NCBI GenBank assembly: GCA_015655125.1
Contig: JAATFP010000116.1
Coordinates: forward strand, 1-43,736
Origin: Chitinophagales bacterium
GTDB lineage: Bacteria > Bacteroidota > Bacteroidia > Chitinophagales > Chitinophagaceae
Length of the DNA: 43,736 nt
Reading direction: 5' to 3'
Shown: positions 17,802 to 25,805 of the stretch, piece by piece
How positions within the stretch are numbered: the first letter of the stretch is position 1
Layout of the letters: each line of letters begins with the position of its first letter
The notes under the pieces: model-generated
Told to the model about the DNA's origin: nothing
Database searches by the model: none
The model's input: only the letters and a program-made list of their open reading frames with translations
Position numbers and translations under genes: made by a program

Positions 17802-19307
17802 ATGCACGACACGCTCAGCACTGGTACGGATATCTTCCGCGATTCGGTGGCCACTATCACCAGGGAAGGCAAACGCAACTTCATTTACCCGAAGAAACCG
17901 AAGGGGAAGTTGTATAATAAACGCACGCTGTTCAGTATCGTGTACCTGGTTGTTTTTTTTACACTGCCTTTTTTGAAGTACCAGCATCGGCCGCTGCTGA
18001 TGCTGAACATCATCGAACGAAAATTTATTCTCTTTGGCATGGTGTTCTGGCCGCAGGATTTTTTCATCTTCGGAATAGGCATGCTCACTTTCATCGTATT
18101 CGTAATCGTATTCACCGTTGCATTCGGCAGGATTTTCTGTGGCTGGGCCTGCCCGCAAACGATCTTCATGGAAATGCTGTTCCGCAAGATAGAATACTGG
18201 ATCGACGGCGACGCTTCGCAACAGAAGCTGCTGCAAAAAAGCGGCTGGACCACCACGAAGATCTGGAAGAGATCGCTGAAAGCAACTTCATTTTTCACGG
18301 CATCGTTCGTCATTGCCAATTTCTTCCTGGCATACCTCATCGGTATGGATCAGTTGCTGGCCGACATTTCATCACCCGCAGAAAATACAGGAACACTCAT
18401 CGCGCTCATCGGTTTTACCATGGTATTCTTCGCAGTATATTGGTGGTTCCGCGAGCAGGCCTGCATCGTTGTTTGCCCTTATGGAAGATTACAGGGTGTG
18501 TTGCTGGATAAAAAATCGATCGTGGTGGCCTATGATTACAACCGCGGCGAGCCGCGGGGCAAATTATCGCGCAACAGTAACCCCAAAACAAGCAAGGGGC
18601 ATGATTGCAAGTGTTCGGATTGCAAAGGCGATGGCTGCAAAAATGCCCTGGATAAAATGGCTGCCGTTGTTCCTGTTGCCATTTCCGCCGGCGATTGCAT
18701 CGACTGCAAAGCCTGCGTGCGCGTATGCCCTACCGGAATCGATATCCGAAATGGAACACAACTCGAATGCATCAATTGCACCGCCTGTATCGATGCGTGC
18801 GATGCGATCATGACAGGCGTAAACAAACCAACGGGTTTAATAAGATACGCTTCTGAAGAAAGCCTGCAGTACGGAAAGCCCCTTCGCTTTACGGGCAGGC
18901 TGAAAGCATACGTAGCTGTTTTGTCGGCGCTGATTGTTTTGCTGGCGACATTGCTGATAACACGCACCGATCTTGACGCACGTTTGATGCGTACCGCCGG
19001 CATGACTTACACTTCTCTTTCCGACGGACGTGTAAGCAATCTTTATAACTTAAAAGTGGCGAATAAAACATACAAGGATATTTCTATTCATCTGAAGCTG
19101 GAAAATATGGCCGGAGAAATTCAACTCATTTCCGATACGAACCCCGTGATCAGAAAGAATGACTACACCACCTTGCAGTTTTTTGTAAAACTTAGCCGCA
19201 ACGAACTCAAGGGATGGAAAACGCCGGTAATTATCGGATTGTATGATTCTGTAAAAAAAATAAAATCGGTAACGGCTACTTTCATCGGGCCGGAAATATA
19301 TAATTAA
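17802..19307 (+). CDS. ccoG: Cytochrome c oxidase accessory protein CcoG (FixG/RdxA)
   Basis: A 501-residue membrane iron-sulfur protein. CcoG proteins are implicated in copper reduction/handling for cbb3 assembly. Membrane helices are at about residues 40-60, 85-110, 160-180, 200-215 and 365-388. The first redox motif is GRIFCGWACPQTIF near 105-118. A 2[4Fe-4S] ferredoxin domain has C299-x2-C302-x2-C305-x3-C309-P and a second cluster CINCTACIDAC. Between helices and ferredoxin domain lies an additional Cys-rich stretch, C269-K-C271-S-D-C274-K-G-D-G-C279, which I do not recall from typical CcoG. The C-terminal 110 residues form the Ig-like IG_FixG domain. Coupled to ccoP by a three-base gap; a repeat copy separates it from ccoH. 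Confidence 0.93.
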   Translation: MHDTLSTGTDIFRDSVATITREGKRNFIYPKKPKGKLYNKRTLFSIVYLVVFFTLPFLKYQHRPLLMLNIIERKFILFGMVFWPQDFFIFGIGMLTFIVFVIVFTVAFGRIFCGWACPQTIFMEMLFRKIEYWIDGDASQQKLLQKSGWTTTKIWKRSLKATSFFTASFVIANFFLAYLIGMDQLLADISSPAENTGTLIALIGFTMVFFAVYWWFREQACIVVCPYGRLQGVLLDKKSIVVAYDYNRGEPRGKLSRNSNPKTSKGHDCKCSDCKGDGCKNALDKMAAVVPVAISAGDCIDCKACVRVCPTGIDIRNGTQLECINCTACIDACDAIMTGVNKPTGLIRYASEESLQYGKPLRFTGRLKAYVAVLSALIVLLATLLITRTDLDARLMRTAGMTYTSLSDGRVSNLYNLKVANKTYKDISIHLKLENMAGEIQLISDTNPVIRKNDYTTLQFFVKLSRNELKGWKTPVIIGLYDSVKKIKSVTATFIGPEIYN

Positions 19308-19320
19308 CCTGTTGTACTAT

Positions 19321-19382
19321 AAAAACAAAGCTAATAAAGTTCAGTGCTGTGTATGTTTCGGCAAGCTCAACATGACAGAATA
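19321..19382 (+). repeat. Dispersed intergenic repeat, copy C (extended)
   Basis: Between ccoG and ccoH. The core at 19352-19380 contains GGCAAGCTCAACATGACAGA. The preceding bases from AAAAACAAAGCTAATAAA also match copy D near 35013 (AAAAACAAAGCTGAATAAA) with nearly the same spacing, so copies C and D share an element of about 62 bases rather than only the 25-base core. Confidence 0.7.
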
Positions 19383-19462
19383 CTCTTAGCACGGCCCGTT
19401 GAAGGCGGTTTAGAGAGCGCAAACTTTAGAACCGGATAGCACAACAATTTATAATTAATCAT

Positions 19463-19478
19463 TTCCCGCAGGCGGGAA
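19463..19478 (+). promoter_or_regulatory. GC-rich hairpin in the ccoH leader
   Basis: TTCCCGC at 19463-19469 is complementary to GCGGGAA at 19472-19478, giving a compact stem of six to seven pairs that ends 15 bases before the ccoH ATG. It would cover the ribosome landing site if folded in the mRNA. Function unknown. Confidence 0.4.
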
Positions 19479-19493
19479 CAAAAAAAATAATTT

Positions 19494-19928
19494 ATGAACT
19501 GGGGAACAAAGATCATTGCCGTATATATCATATTTGTTGCAGGTATACTGACGCTGGTGGTACTGTCATCTAAACAAAACCAGGATCTGGTAACGACCGA
19601 TTACTACGAGCAGGAACTCAAGTACCAGCAGAAGATCGACCAGGTAAAAAGATCAGATGCTTTGTCTGCGCCGCTCGAACTGACACAGAACAGGCAATTT
19701 ATCCGCATCACATTTCCGAAAGAAATGGAACACGAAGCGATCAACGCGGATGTGCTGCTGTATTCACCTGCCGACAAAACGCGCGACGTTGCCAGAACAT
19801 TTTACGCCACGAGCGGCCAACTTGAATTCCCCTTGCATTCCGGGATGAAAGGCATGTATATCGTAAAAGTGAACTGGGTTGCAAAAGGCGCATCCTATTA
19901 TTACGAACGTAAGATCGTACTGTCATGA
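19494..19928 (+). CDS. ccoH: cbb3 oxidase maturation protein CcoH/FixH
   Basis: A 144-residue protein with one N-terminal membrane helix (IIAVYIIFVAGILTLVVLSS, about residues 7-26) and a periplasmic domain. DLVTTDYYEQELKYQQKID matches the FixH signature in which a DYY(E/K)..L.YQ..ID stretch follows the helix. The rest (RITFPKEME, VLLYSPADKTRD, GMYIVKVNW) is the beta-rich periplasmic part. FixH/CcoH helps assemble the cbb3 complex. Its stop overlaps the next start (ATGA at 19925-19928), so the two are co-translated. Confidence 0.9.
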   Translation: MNWGTKIIAVYIIFVAGILTLVVLSSKQNQDLVTTDYYEQELKYQQKIDQVKRSDALSAPLELTQNRQFIRITFPKEMEHEAINADVLLYSPADKTRDVARTFYATSGQLEFPLHSGMKGMYIVKVNWVAKGASYYYERKIVLS

Positions 19929-20626
19929 TCGCGCTATTCACAGGAGCTTTGGTGCTTGGCGCCATCGGCGCATTTCATTGCATGGGCATGTGTGGCCCGC
20001 TGGCGCTGGCTTTGCCGGTGGTAAACGATTCGCCTGCTTCACGGCTGCTTTCCTCCATGTTGTATAATATAGGGCGATGCATTACGTATGCTTCATTGGG
20101 TGCGATGTTGGGCGCGATCGGGCAAAGCCTTTCGCTGATCGGGTTTCAACAGATATTATCAATTGTTGCAGGTATCATTATCCTGTTGTTAATTGTTGTT
20201 CCTTATGGGAAAATGAACCTGACAATATCCTTACCGTTTTTTTCAAAAGTGCGCAAAAAGGTGGGCGCTTTGTTTGGCAAGAAAAGTTATACCGGAAATT
20301 TTTGGATCGGAATTCTCAACGGACTTCTTCCGTGCGGATTGGTATATGTTGCTTTAACTACCGCCATCGCTACGGGGTCTTTTCTTCATGGCGCCGCTTT
20401 CATGACGGGTTTCGGACTCGGCACCTTGCCGGTGATGTGGAGCCTGTCTTTTTTCGGAAGCTACATCGAGCCACGAAAATTTATTCGGCTAAGGAAGTTT
20501 TACCCCATACTGATGTTCGGCATGGGTACGTTACTTATTTTGAGAGGAATCGGGATCGATTTGCCCTTTATGAGTCCGGCCCTTCACCAGCAAAGTGCAG
20601 GCAGTACTGTCATTTGTCATCCATAA
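19925..20626 (+). CDS. TauE/SafE (UreH-like) membrane protein of the cbb3 cluster
   Basis: A 233-residue polytopic membrane protein with about six helices. It starts MIALFTGALVLGAIGAFHCM and has the FHCMGMCGPLALALP motif, the Cys/His/Met-rich signature of the DsbD_2/UreH-like group often annotated as sulfite exporter TauE/SafE in cbb3 clusters. A second matching half has GILNGLLPCGLVYVALTTAI and FGLGTLPVMWSLSFFG. The Met/Cys/His cluster suggests copper or redox handling during oxidase assembly rather than sulfite export (inference from context). It overlaps ccoH by four bases. The next small gene begins 17 bases downstream. Confidence 0.82.
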   Translation: MIALFTGALVLGAIGAFHCMGMCGPLALALPVVNDSPASRLLSSMLYNIGRCITYASLGAMLGAIGQSLSLIGFQQILSIVAGIIILLLIVVPYGKMNLTISLPFFSKVRKKVGALFGKKSYTGNFWIGILNGLLPCGLVYVALTTAIATGSFLHGAAFMTGFGLGTLPVMWSLSFFGSYIEPRKFIRLRKFYPILMFGMGTLLILRGIGIDLPFMSPALHQQSAGSTVICHP

Positions 20627-20643
20627 ATATATCTACTGACGCC

Positions 20644-21048
20644 ATGATAACTTCTGATAAAATACAATTGATACAACAGGCGCTTTATGAAACGCTTTCA
20701 TGGGAACGGATGCTGGATTATTTTCTGCAGGAGAACTCCTACTTAAAGATCCGCTTATCGCAGCTGATAGATTCCATCGATGATACGAACCTGATAGTTA
20801 CCGCAGAATATTTCCAAACACTTTTTATTGATACCGACGCGCATATCACCGACCTCAGGAGTGACGTAACCGGGTTACAAAAAATTATCCAGGATTGCCT
20901 CCTGGGAAAAAACAGCTTCAACCAGCGGCTTATACAGCAGAAAAGACGTATCGTAAAGGACGTGGCTTATTTTGAAAAGCGATTTCCGGAATTAAAAAAC
21001 GAATTCAACAGCTTTGCCAAAAAATGGATAAGAATTTCAGATGACTGA
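20644..21048 (+). CDS. Small coiled-coil protein at the end of the cbb3 cluster
   Basis: A 134-residue protein from the ATG at 20644. The frame is open further upstream, but that part overlaps the TauE/SafE gene out of frame and is a shadow. The product is charged and almost entirely helical: LIQQALYETLSWERMLDYFL, then heptad-like LIDSIDDTNLIVTAEYFQTL, HITDLRSDVTGLQKIIQDCL and a basic region QKRRIVKDVAYFEKRFPEL. There is no signal peptide, no membrane segment and no family I recognise. It follows the TauE/SafE gene by 17 bases and is probably in the same operon. It is convergent with the FNR-type regulator, 52 bases apart. Confidence 0.72.
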   Translation: MITSDKIQLIQQALYETLSWERMLDYFLQENSYLKIRLSQLIDSIDDTNLIVTAEYFQTLFIDTDAHITDLRSDVTGLQKIIQDCLLGKNSFNQRLIQQKRRIVKDVAYFEKRFPELKNEFNSFAKKWIRISDD

Positions 21049-21100
21049 AAGATAAGTTTGATGATACGCCTGCGCCCGGTGCAAAATACTTATCCATCGA

Positions 21101-22162
21101 TCAATTCAACATTTCAGCAAGTTTCTTTTCTTCCAGTACGGTGATCCTGCTTCCGTTGATGTCAATAAGTTTCTCCTGCTTAAAATCGCTCAGTGTTCGG
21201 ATGAGGGATTCCGTAGCGGTGCCGGCGATATTGGCAAGGTCCTCTCTTGAAAAGCTAATGATGAATGGCGCAGTGGCACTGTGTCCGTATTTTTTAGCAA
21301 GGACCGTTAATGCGCCCGCTACCCGCTTGCGCAAAGAATTGTATGCAATATTGAGTAATTGCTGTTCCTTGTCGGTCACGTTCCTGGATAGTAAGCGAAT
21401 AAATGTTTTGGTGGCATCCATATTTTGTACCAACACATTTTTAAAGTCCTCTGCCAGTATTGCAGCTATCACAGAATCATCGATGGCTTCTGCCGTTTCT
21501 TTGTAGGGCAATTCTTCCAGTATTGCCGTATAACCAAAAAAATCCCCTTCCCCGTATAGGGATGTGGTGAGAACCTTACCACTATCATTGCTGATAAATG
21601 TTCTCACTTTTCCACTCCTGATGTAGTACAAATGGTGCGGATGATTTCCTTCTGCATATATGACCTGTTTTTTTCGATATTGATTTTCATCGCTCCAGGA
21701 GATCATTTTATCCAGTGCGGCAGTACCGCCGAAAGCGGAGATCATGTCGCGAACGCCAGCCGGATCGGAGGAAAACTCCTTTTTGCGGAATGCCGTTTTT
21801 TTGAGACGGCTTTCAATGGCGCTTAATAATTCGATGTCCGTAAAAGGCTTTGTTATGTAATCATCGGCCCCCATTTCCATTCCCTTGCGCATGTCGCTGC
21901 GTTCCGATTTTGCAGTAAGGAAGATAAGTGGTATGGTATTGAGTTCGTCATTTTTATTCAACAGGTGCAACACTCCGTACCCGTCCAGAACCGGCATCAT
22001 GATATCGCAAATGATCAGGTCGGGGTGCCATGCCATTGCTTTTTCAACACCCTCTTTTCCATTTACGGCAGTCTGCACTTCGTAGCTCGACAATTCAAGT
22101 ATTTCCGCCGTGTTTTCACGAATATCAATATTGTCTTCTATCAATAAAATCTTTTGTTTCAT
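21101..22162 (-). CDS. Receiver domain fused to CRP/FNR-type transcription regulator
   Basis: A 353-residue hybrid starting at ATG 22162 (MKQKILLIEDNIDIRENTAE), one base after the kinase stop; a longer frame to 22237 runs into the kinase gene. Residues 3-120 are a complete receiver: acidic E9/D10, phosphoacceptor D53 (LIICDIMMPVLDG), Thr83 and Lys105 (YITKPF). Residues about 150-265 are a cyclic-nucleotide-binding-like domain (VIYAEGNHPHHLYYIRSGKV, GEGDFFGYTAIL). The end is a Crp-type winged helix with SREDLANIAGTATESLIRTL; Glu and Arg of the FNR recognition helix (ExxSR) are retained as ESLIR. There are no Cys residues for an iron-sulfur cluster, so signal input should come by phosphotransfer. 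It is a fusion of response-regulator and FNR roles next to the cbb3 genes. Confidence 0.9.
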   Translation of the reverse strand: MKQKILLIEDNIDIRENTAEILELSSYEVQTAVNGKEGVEKAMAWHPDLIICDIMMPVLDGYGVLHLLNKNDELNTIPLIFLTAKSERSDMRKGMEMGADDYITKPFTDIELLSAIESRLKKTAFRKKEFSSDPAGVRDMISAFGGTAALDKMISWSDENQYRKKQVIYAEGNHPHHLYYIRSGKVRTFISNDSGKVLTTSLYGEGDFFGYTAILEELPYKETAEAIDDSVIAAILAEDFKNVLVQNMDATKTFIRLLSRNVTDKEQQLLNIAYNSLRKRVAGALTVLAKKYGHSATAPFIISFSREDLANIAGTATESLIRTLSDFKQEKLIDINGSRITVLEEKKLAEMLN

Positions 22163-22163
22163 A

Positions 22164-23423
22164 TCACGCGTTTTGAGGAAATGTAACTGTAAAGGATGTT
22201 CCTTTTTCAAGCTCGCTTTTAAAATCGATCGCCCCACCCATCAGCTCTACATATCTTGCCACGATATGCAGGCCCAATCCGGTTCCCTGGATGTTGGTAA
22301 CGTTGGACGCACGAAAAAATCTTTCAAATAAATGCACCTGGTCCTCCTGCGAGATACCGATCCCGTTGTCGCTCACTGTCAGTTTAAAATTACCGGCATT
22401 TCTTTCCGAAATTATATGGATCTCTGCACGGGCATTTGTAAATTTAATGGCATTGCTCAAAAGATTGTAAATAACGTTACGCAACAATGACTCATCCAGT
22501 TCTACCCACTCATCACCTGTATGTTCAAATAAGAATTGCTGCTCGGGGGTAGCGATATGTTCGATCTCACTGCAAATAGTATTGATAAGTTCATATACGT
22601 TGAACCGGTCGAACCTGGCCACTATCTTTCCATCTTCAATTTTCCCGATAGATAAAAATTCGTTTAGTATACCCGTGAGATTATTTACGGAGGCTTTGAT
22701 CCTGTTAATATGTTTATCGCGTTTTTCCTGCTCATTCGCTTCCGTATATTTAGCCAGCAAAGACGCCGAAGATAATATCGTACTCAAGGGGGTTCTAAAT
22801 TCGTGCGAAGCCATCGATACGAAACGGCTTTTGAGGTCGCCCAATTCCTTTTCTTTGTTCAATGCCTTTTCCAGTTCGTCACGCGCAGCTTCAATCTGGT
22901 GCATGGCTTCTTCCAGTTGCCCGGTACGAAGGGCCACTTTTTTTTCCAGTCCCACATTCAGCTCTTCGATCCTTTCATTGGAAGCTTCCAGTTGCTTTTG
23001 CTGCTCCAGTACTGCATTTTCAGTCTGCTTGCGCTTGGTAATATCGATCACAAATGCAATAATAAAACTGCCGTCCGTTGTATTATAATTACTAAGGCTC
23101 ACTTCTACCGGAAATTCACTTCCGTCTTTCTTCACTGCATAGAGATCCCGGCCCACGCCCATCGAACGCGGCTCGGGATGCTTGTTGTAATTCTCCCTGT
23201 GCTTGTGGTGGACATCATTATAACGCTGTGGTATCAGTGTTTCAACCTGCGTGCCTACCAGCTCGCTTTTTTCTGAATATCCAAATTGCGACAGTAAAAA
23301 ATTATTTACCAATTCTATGATACCTTTCTCATTGGCCACAAGAATGCCCAAAGACGCATGTTCAAAAAGCGCCTCAAATTTCTCTTTTTCCCTAACCAGT
23401 GCTATTGCAGTAGAACCTTCCAT
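22164..23423 (-). CDS. PAS-domain sensor histidine kinase (soluble)
   Basis: A 419-residue kinase without membrane segments. A PAS domain spans about residues 12-130 (FEALFEHASLGILVANEKGI, then VGRDLYAVKKDGSEFPVEVS and VIDITKRKQ). His72, in NDVHHKH, aligns by eye with the haem-ligand histidine of FixL, and Arg92 (GVGR) with its distal arginine. However, the same motif also occurs in PAS domains not known to bind haem. A coiled coil follows at 135-195, then the HisKA box SMASHEFRTPLSTIL with His207, an N box NLLSNAIKFTN, G1 SDNGIGISQ and G2 GTGLGLHIV. It is co-transcribed with the receiver-FNR protein, its evident partner. The role in oxygen or redox sensing is inferred from position beside cbb3 genes. 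Confidence 0.9.
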   Translation of the reverse strand: MEGSTAIALVREKEKFEALFEHASLGILVANEKGIIELVNNFLLSQFGYSEKSELVGTQVETLIPQRYNDVHHKHRENYNKHPEPRSMGVGRDLYAVKKDGSEFPVEVSLSNYNTTDGSFIIAFVIDITKRKQTENAVLEQQKQLEASNERIEELNVGLEKKVALRTGQLEEAMHQIEAARDELEKALNKEKELGDLKSRFVSMASHEFRTPLSTILSSASLLAKYTEANEQEKRDKHINRIKASVNNLTGILNEFLSIGKIEDGKIVARFDRFNVYELINTICSEIEHIATPEQQFLFEHTGDEWVELDESLLRNVIYNLLSNAIKFTNARAEIHIISERNAGNFKLTVSDNGIGISQEDQVHLFERFFRASNVTNIQGTGLGLHIVARYVELMGGAIDFKSELEKGTSFTVTFPQNA

Positions 23424-23674
23424 ACATGAAAATTACTTAAAAGAAATTAAAAAAATATTTGCTGCTTCGCTGCGGGATAGACATACTTAACGATGAAGAG
23501 AACGCGCCTGCGGCCAAAGCAGTACCAACGCGCTTTTCGTGTAATAAATTAATTACCCTATAATATTGATCCCCGAAGAAAAGATGATGATATTCAATCT
23601 ACGGGATGACCATTCTCATTTTTCTTAATAGGAAAGGCAGTTAGCTTTACCCTTGAAAATAAAACACTACAATC

Positions 23675-24124
23675 ATGTTGGGAGAATTAAACGAGATCCA
23701 GATTCGAAACATTTTGCTAAGTCATACTGTGGGTCGCATAGGATGTATCAATGGTAATAAACCATATATTGTACCCGTTACCTATATCTATGAGGAAAAT
23801 TATATTTACAGCCAGACCAATGAGGGCCTGAAACTGGATATGATGCGGCAGCACAAAGAAGTTTGCTTTCAGGTTGATATGATCATCGATATGGCAAACT
23901 GGCAAAGTGTAATGATTGAAGGGGAATTTGAAGAACTCAGGGGCCAGCCTGCAATTGCCGCCCGGGATAATCTTTACAACAGGATATTTCCCTTGCTCAC
24001 CAGCGCTACCATCCATCCGCACGAACATGAAGTAACCGGCGAGCCCGACAACAGCAACCGCGTGAAGCCGGTGATGTACCGGATCAAAATTAAAAAAATG
24101 ACAGGCAGATTTGAAAAGCAGTAA
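23675..24124 (+). CDS. Pyridoxamine 5'-phosphate oxidase-like flavin-binding protein
   Basis: A 149-residue split-barrel protein. MLGELNEIQIRNILLSHTVG then RIGCINGNKPYIVPVTYIYE matches the start of small FMN-binding PNPOx-like/NimA-type proteins (LxxxxIxxxLxxxxxGRIG......YxVPVxYxY). NYIYSQTNEGLKLDMMRQHKEVCFQVD covers the flavin-facing strand and helix. The tail (VKPVMYRIKIKKMTGRFEK) is the usual last strand. The substrate is unknown; relatives reduce or bind nitro-compounds, haem or F420/FMN. It is divergent from the PAS kinase with a 250-base shared upstream region in which I see no clear FNR box. Such proteins are frequent in redox-regulated sets. Confidence 0.85.
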   Translation: MLGELNEIQIRNILLSHTVGRIGCINGNKPYIVPVTYIYEENYIYSQTNEGLKLDMMRQHKEVCFQVDMIIDMANWQSVMIEGEFEELRGQPAIAARDNLYNRIFPLLTSATIHPHEHEVTGEPDNSNRVKPVMYRIKIKKMTGRFEKQ

Positions 24125-24350
24125 CGGGAATTTATACCGTAAAAGCCGCACTTCAGCTGTCGGCTTCCGACATAAAAAAAATTACTTGTACCGACAGCCC
24201 CTTCCGGCACTGCCCGCAATGCAGCTGAAATGGCCGGTTACCGGCAGGAGGTTTGTACGCCTCACATTTACCAGTTTACACCAGACCGTTCACGAACATC
24301 CGGCGTCTATTGCTACTATTTACAGTTTCCCGATTTCGTATTTTTATTAT
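24125..24350. other. Gap after the PNPOx-like gene
   Basis: About 225 bases without a supported gene. A short GC hairpin (GCCGGTTACCGGC around 24233-24245) is the only structure seen and is too short and T-poor to call as a terminator. Confidence 0.4.
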
Positions 24351-24557
24351 CTACCCTACTGATAAATTAAAAGCGAACCGGATTTCCTCCTTCACCACTT
24401 CGGGCAAAGCGGACTCTTCAGCGATAATGAGCTTATTAATTCCCTCCAGATTCGTAACGCTGATCCTCGCCATTTCTTCCAACGGAAAAAATAACAGGTG
24501 CCGCTGACGAATAAGCCTCACTTCCGACCAGAAAAATTCCCATTGCTTTGTTGTCAT
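24351..24557 (-). CDS. Possible small protein, unknown function
   Basis: A 68-codon reverse frame from ATG 24557 (MTTKQWEFFWSEVRLIRQRH) to 24351; the frame is open further upstream but without protein-like character. The predicted product is helical and amphipathic (RISVTNLEGINKLIIAEESA, LPEVVKEEIRFAFNLSVG), with no Cys, no signal peptide and no membrane segment. It overlaps nothing else and has plausible composition, but I know no family for it and see no strong ribosome site or promoter. It is given as a tentative gene. Confidence 0.35.
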   Translation of the reverse strand: MTTKQWEFFWSEVRLIRQRHLLFFPLEEMARISVTNLEGINKLIIAEESALPEVVKEEIRFAFNLSVG

Positions 24558-24713
24558 AGTCGCAAGTTGCGATAAAAGAGGATATAAAAAATACCCACTT
24601 TGGCGTAGAGCAATACGATATCCCCTATTGTATACAGGTATGTGCCAACAACAAATGGGAAACCCCATCCATCCCCCGTTACGACACTAAAAACATTGGG
24701 CCTTGCTGAGATC

Positions 24714-24923
24714 CTAAACACATTTCAATACAAAGGTGCTGCCATCGTCACTGCGGTCGTACAGCAATTCAAATGCGGTCCGTTGGCGTTAAAATTTCGG
24801 AGGCCCATTGCCAAATTTCACTTCGGTCCTGGTTTGCGCCAAATGATTAAGATCAGGATACCATTTGCCGGAATACTTCAGTGCGAGGTTCCTTCCTGGC
24901 CAAAATTTCAAGCCAGCCCCCAT
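24714..24923 (-). pseudogene. Degenerate protein-like remnant after the LuxR-type regulator gene
   Basis: On the reverse strand, an ATG at 24923 inside the end of the regulator gene opens a frame with protein-like content: GLKFWPGRNLALKYSGKWYP and NHLAQTRTEVKFGNG. It stops at a TAA (24789-24791) and continues in the same frame as RQRTAFELLYDRSDDGSTF to a TAG at 24714-24716. One internal stop in an otherwise coherent 70-codon frame suggests a decayed gene piece. I do not recognise the family. The short length means chance is not excluded. Confidence 0.35.
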
Positions 24924-25576
24924 TCTATCGCTACCCTCACTAACGCCGCCGTGCTATGCAGCTTCAATTTCTCCAGCAAATGCTGCCGGTGGGTATCCAC
25001 CGTCCTTGACGATACGAACAAGCCCTGCGCAATTTCTTTGTTGCTCTTTCCCTTTCCTATCATCCTCAATACTTCCACCTCCCGCCTTGATAAACGATGG
25101 TCGAGGATCAGCTTTTCTACAACCGGCTTTTTTGCTTCCGTGAGCATCATCAACGCTACTTCATGGCAATAATATTTTTTCCCTTCCAATACCGCCTCAA
25201 TCGCTTCGAGCAGTTGAGGTGGCCTGGCGTTTTGCAACAAATAGCCGCCCGCTCCCGCATTCATCATGGCTTCTACGTAGCCGTGTTCGCAGTCGTGTGA
25301 GAACACCAACACCTTTAAAGTTGGTTTGTAACGGAGTGTCCGGCGAATTGTCTCAGCGCCGTCCATCGGGCTAACGATTGAATGATCCAGTAACAAAATA
25401 TCTGCTTGTATACTACCTGAAACCTGAAGCGCCTTTTCGCCGCTATCTACCGCTGTTACGATAAATCTTATTTCTTTGTGCAGGGATTGCAACATTGCCT
25501 TGAGTCCTTCGCGGATCACACAATGGCGATCGGCGATGAGAAGGTTGACGGGCGCAGGGTTCGGATTAGTTTTCAT
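24908..25576 (-). CDS. LuxR/NarL-type response regulator, receiver lysine replaced
   Basis: A 222-residue regulator. Residues 10-130 are a receiver with Asp16, phosphoacceptor Asp64 (ADILLLDHSIVSP) and Ser93. The conserved lysine that normally follows GAxGYLL is replaced by Gln115 (GAGGYLLQNA), which may weaken phosphorylation-dependent switching. Residues 158-222 are a LuxR-type helix-turn-helix: LSRREVEVLRMIGKGKSNKE, then IAQGLFVSSRTVDTHRQHL. No kinase gene is adjacent; NarL-family regulators in Bacteroidota are often orphans. It is divergent from the MauE-like gene with about 255 bases between them, so regulation of that gene is possible but not shown. Confidence 0.88.
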   Translation of the reverse strand: MKTNPNPAPVNLLIADRHCVIREGLKAMLQSLHKEIRFIVTAVDSGEKALQVSGSIQADILLLDHSIVSPMDGAETIRRTLRYKPTLKVLVFSHDCEHGYVEAMMNAGAGGYLLQNARPPQLLEAIEAVLEGKKYYCHEVALMMLTEAKKPVVEKLILDHRLSRREVEVLRMIGKGKSNKEIAQGLFVSSRTVDTHRQHLLEKLKLHSTAALVRVAIEWGLA

Positions 25577-25805
25577 TAAAATAGATTATGGACCAAAGTG
25601 CCCCAAAACTAACGTACAAAAAGATGCGCCTACGGTGAAATTTCACAGGAATAACAGGAAAATATTTTGTATCAGACAGGCGCCGTCACAAGCTTTCAAG
25701 ATGGAAATTTTACCGGCAACGCACGCTATATACCGTATAAAAATTCCGTACGGACACCCTACACTAAATCCTTCGTATTGACAAAAATACGGCAAAGATG
25801 TAAAG

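Noticed and set aside
20077..20643. Long upstream extension of the small coiled-coil gene
   Set aside because: It overlaps the TauE/SafE gene in another frame and its translation is not protein-like; the ATG at 20644 is the sensible start.
22582..23088. 168-codon forward frame inside the PAS kinase gene
   Set aside because: Antisense shadow of the kinase; Ser/Phe-rich low-complexity translation.
23082..23270. Haem-binding assignment for the PAS domain as a firm call
   Set aside because: His72 and Arg92 align with FixL by eye, but the same residues occur in many PAS domains with no known haem, so it is kept only as a hypothesis.
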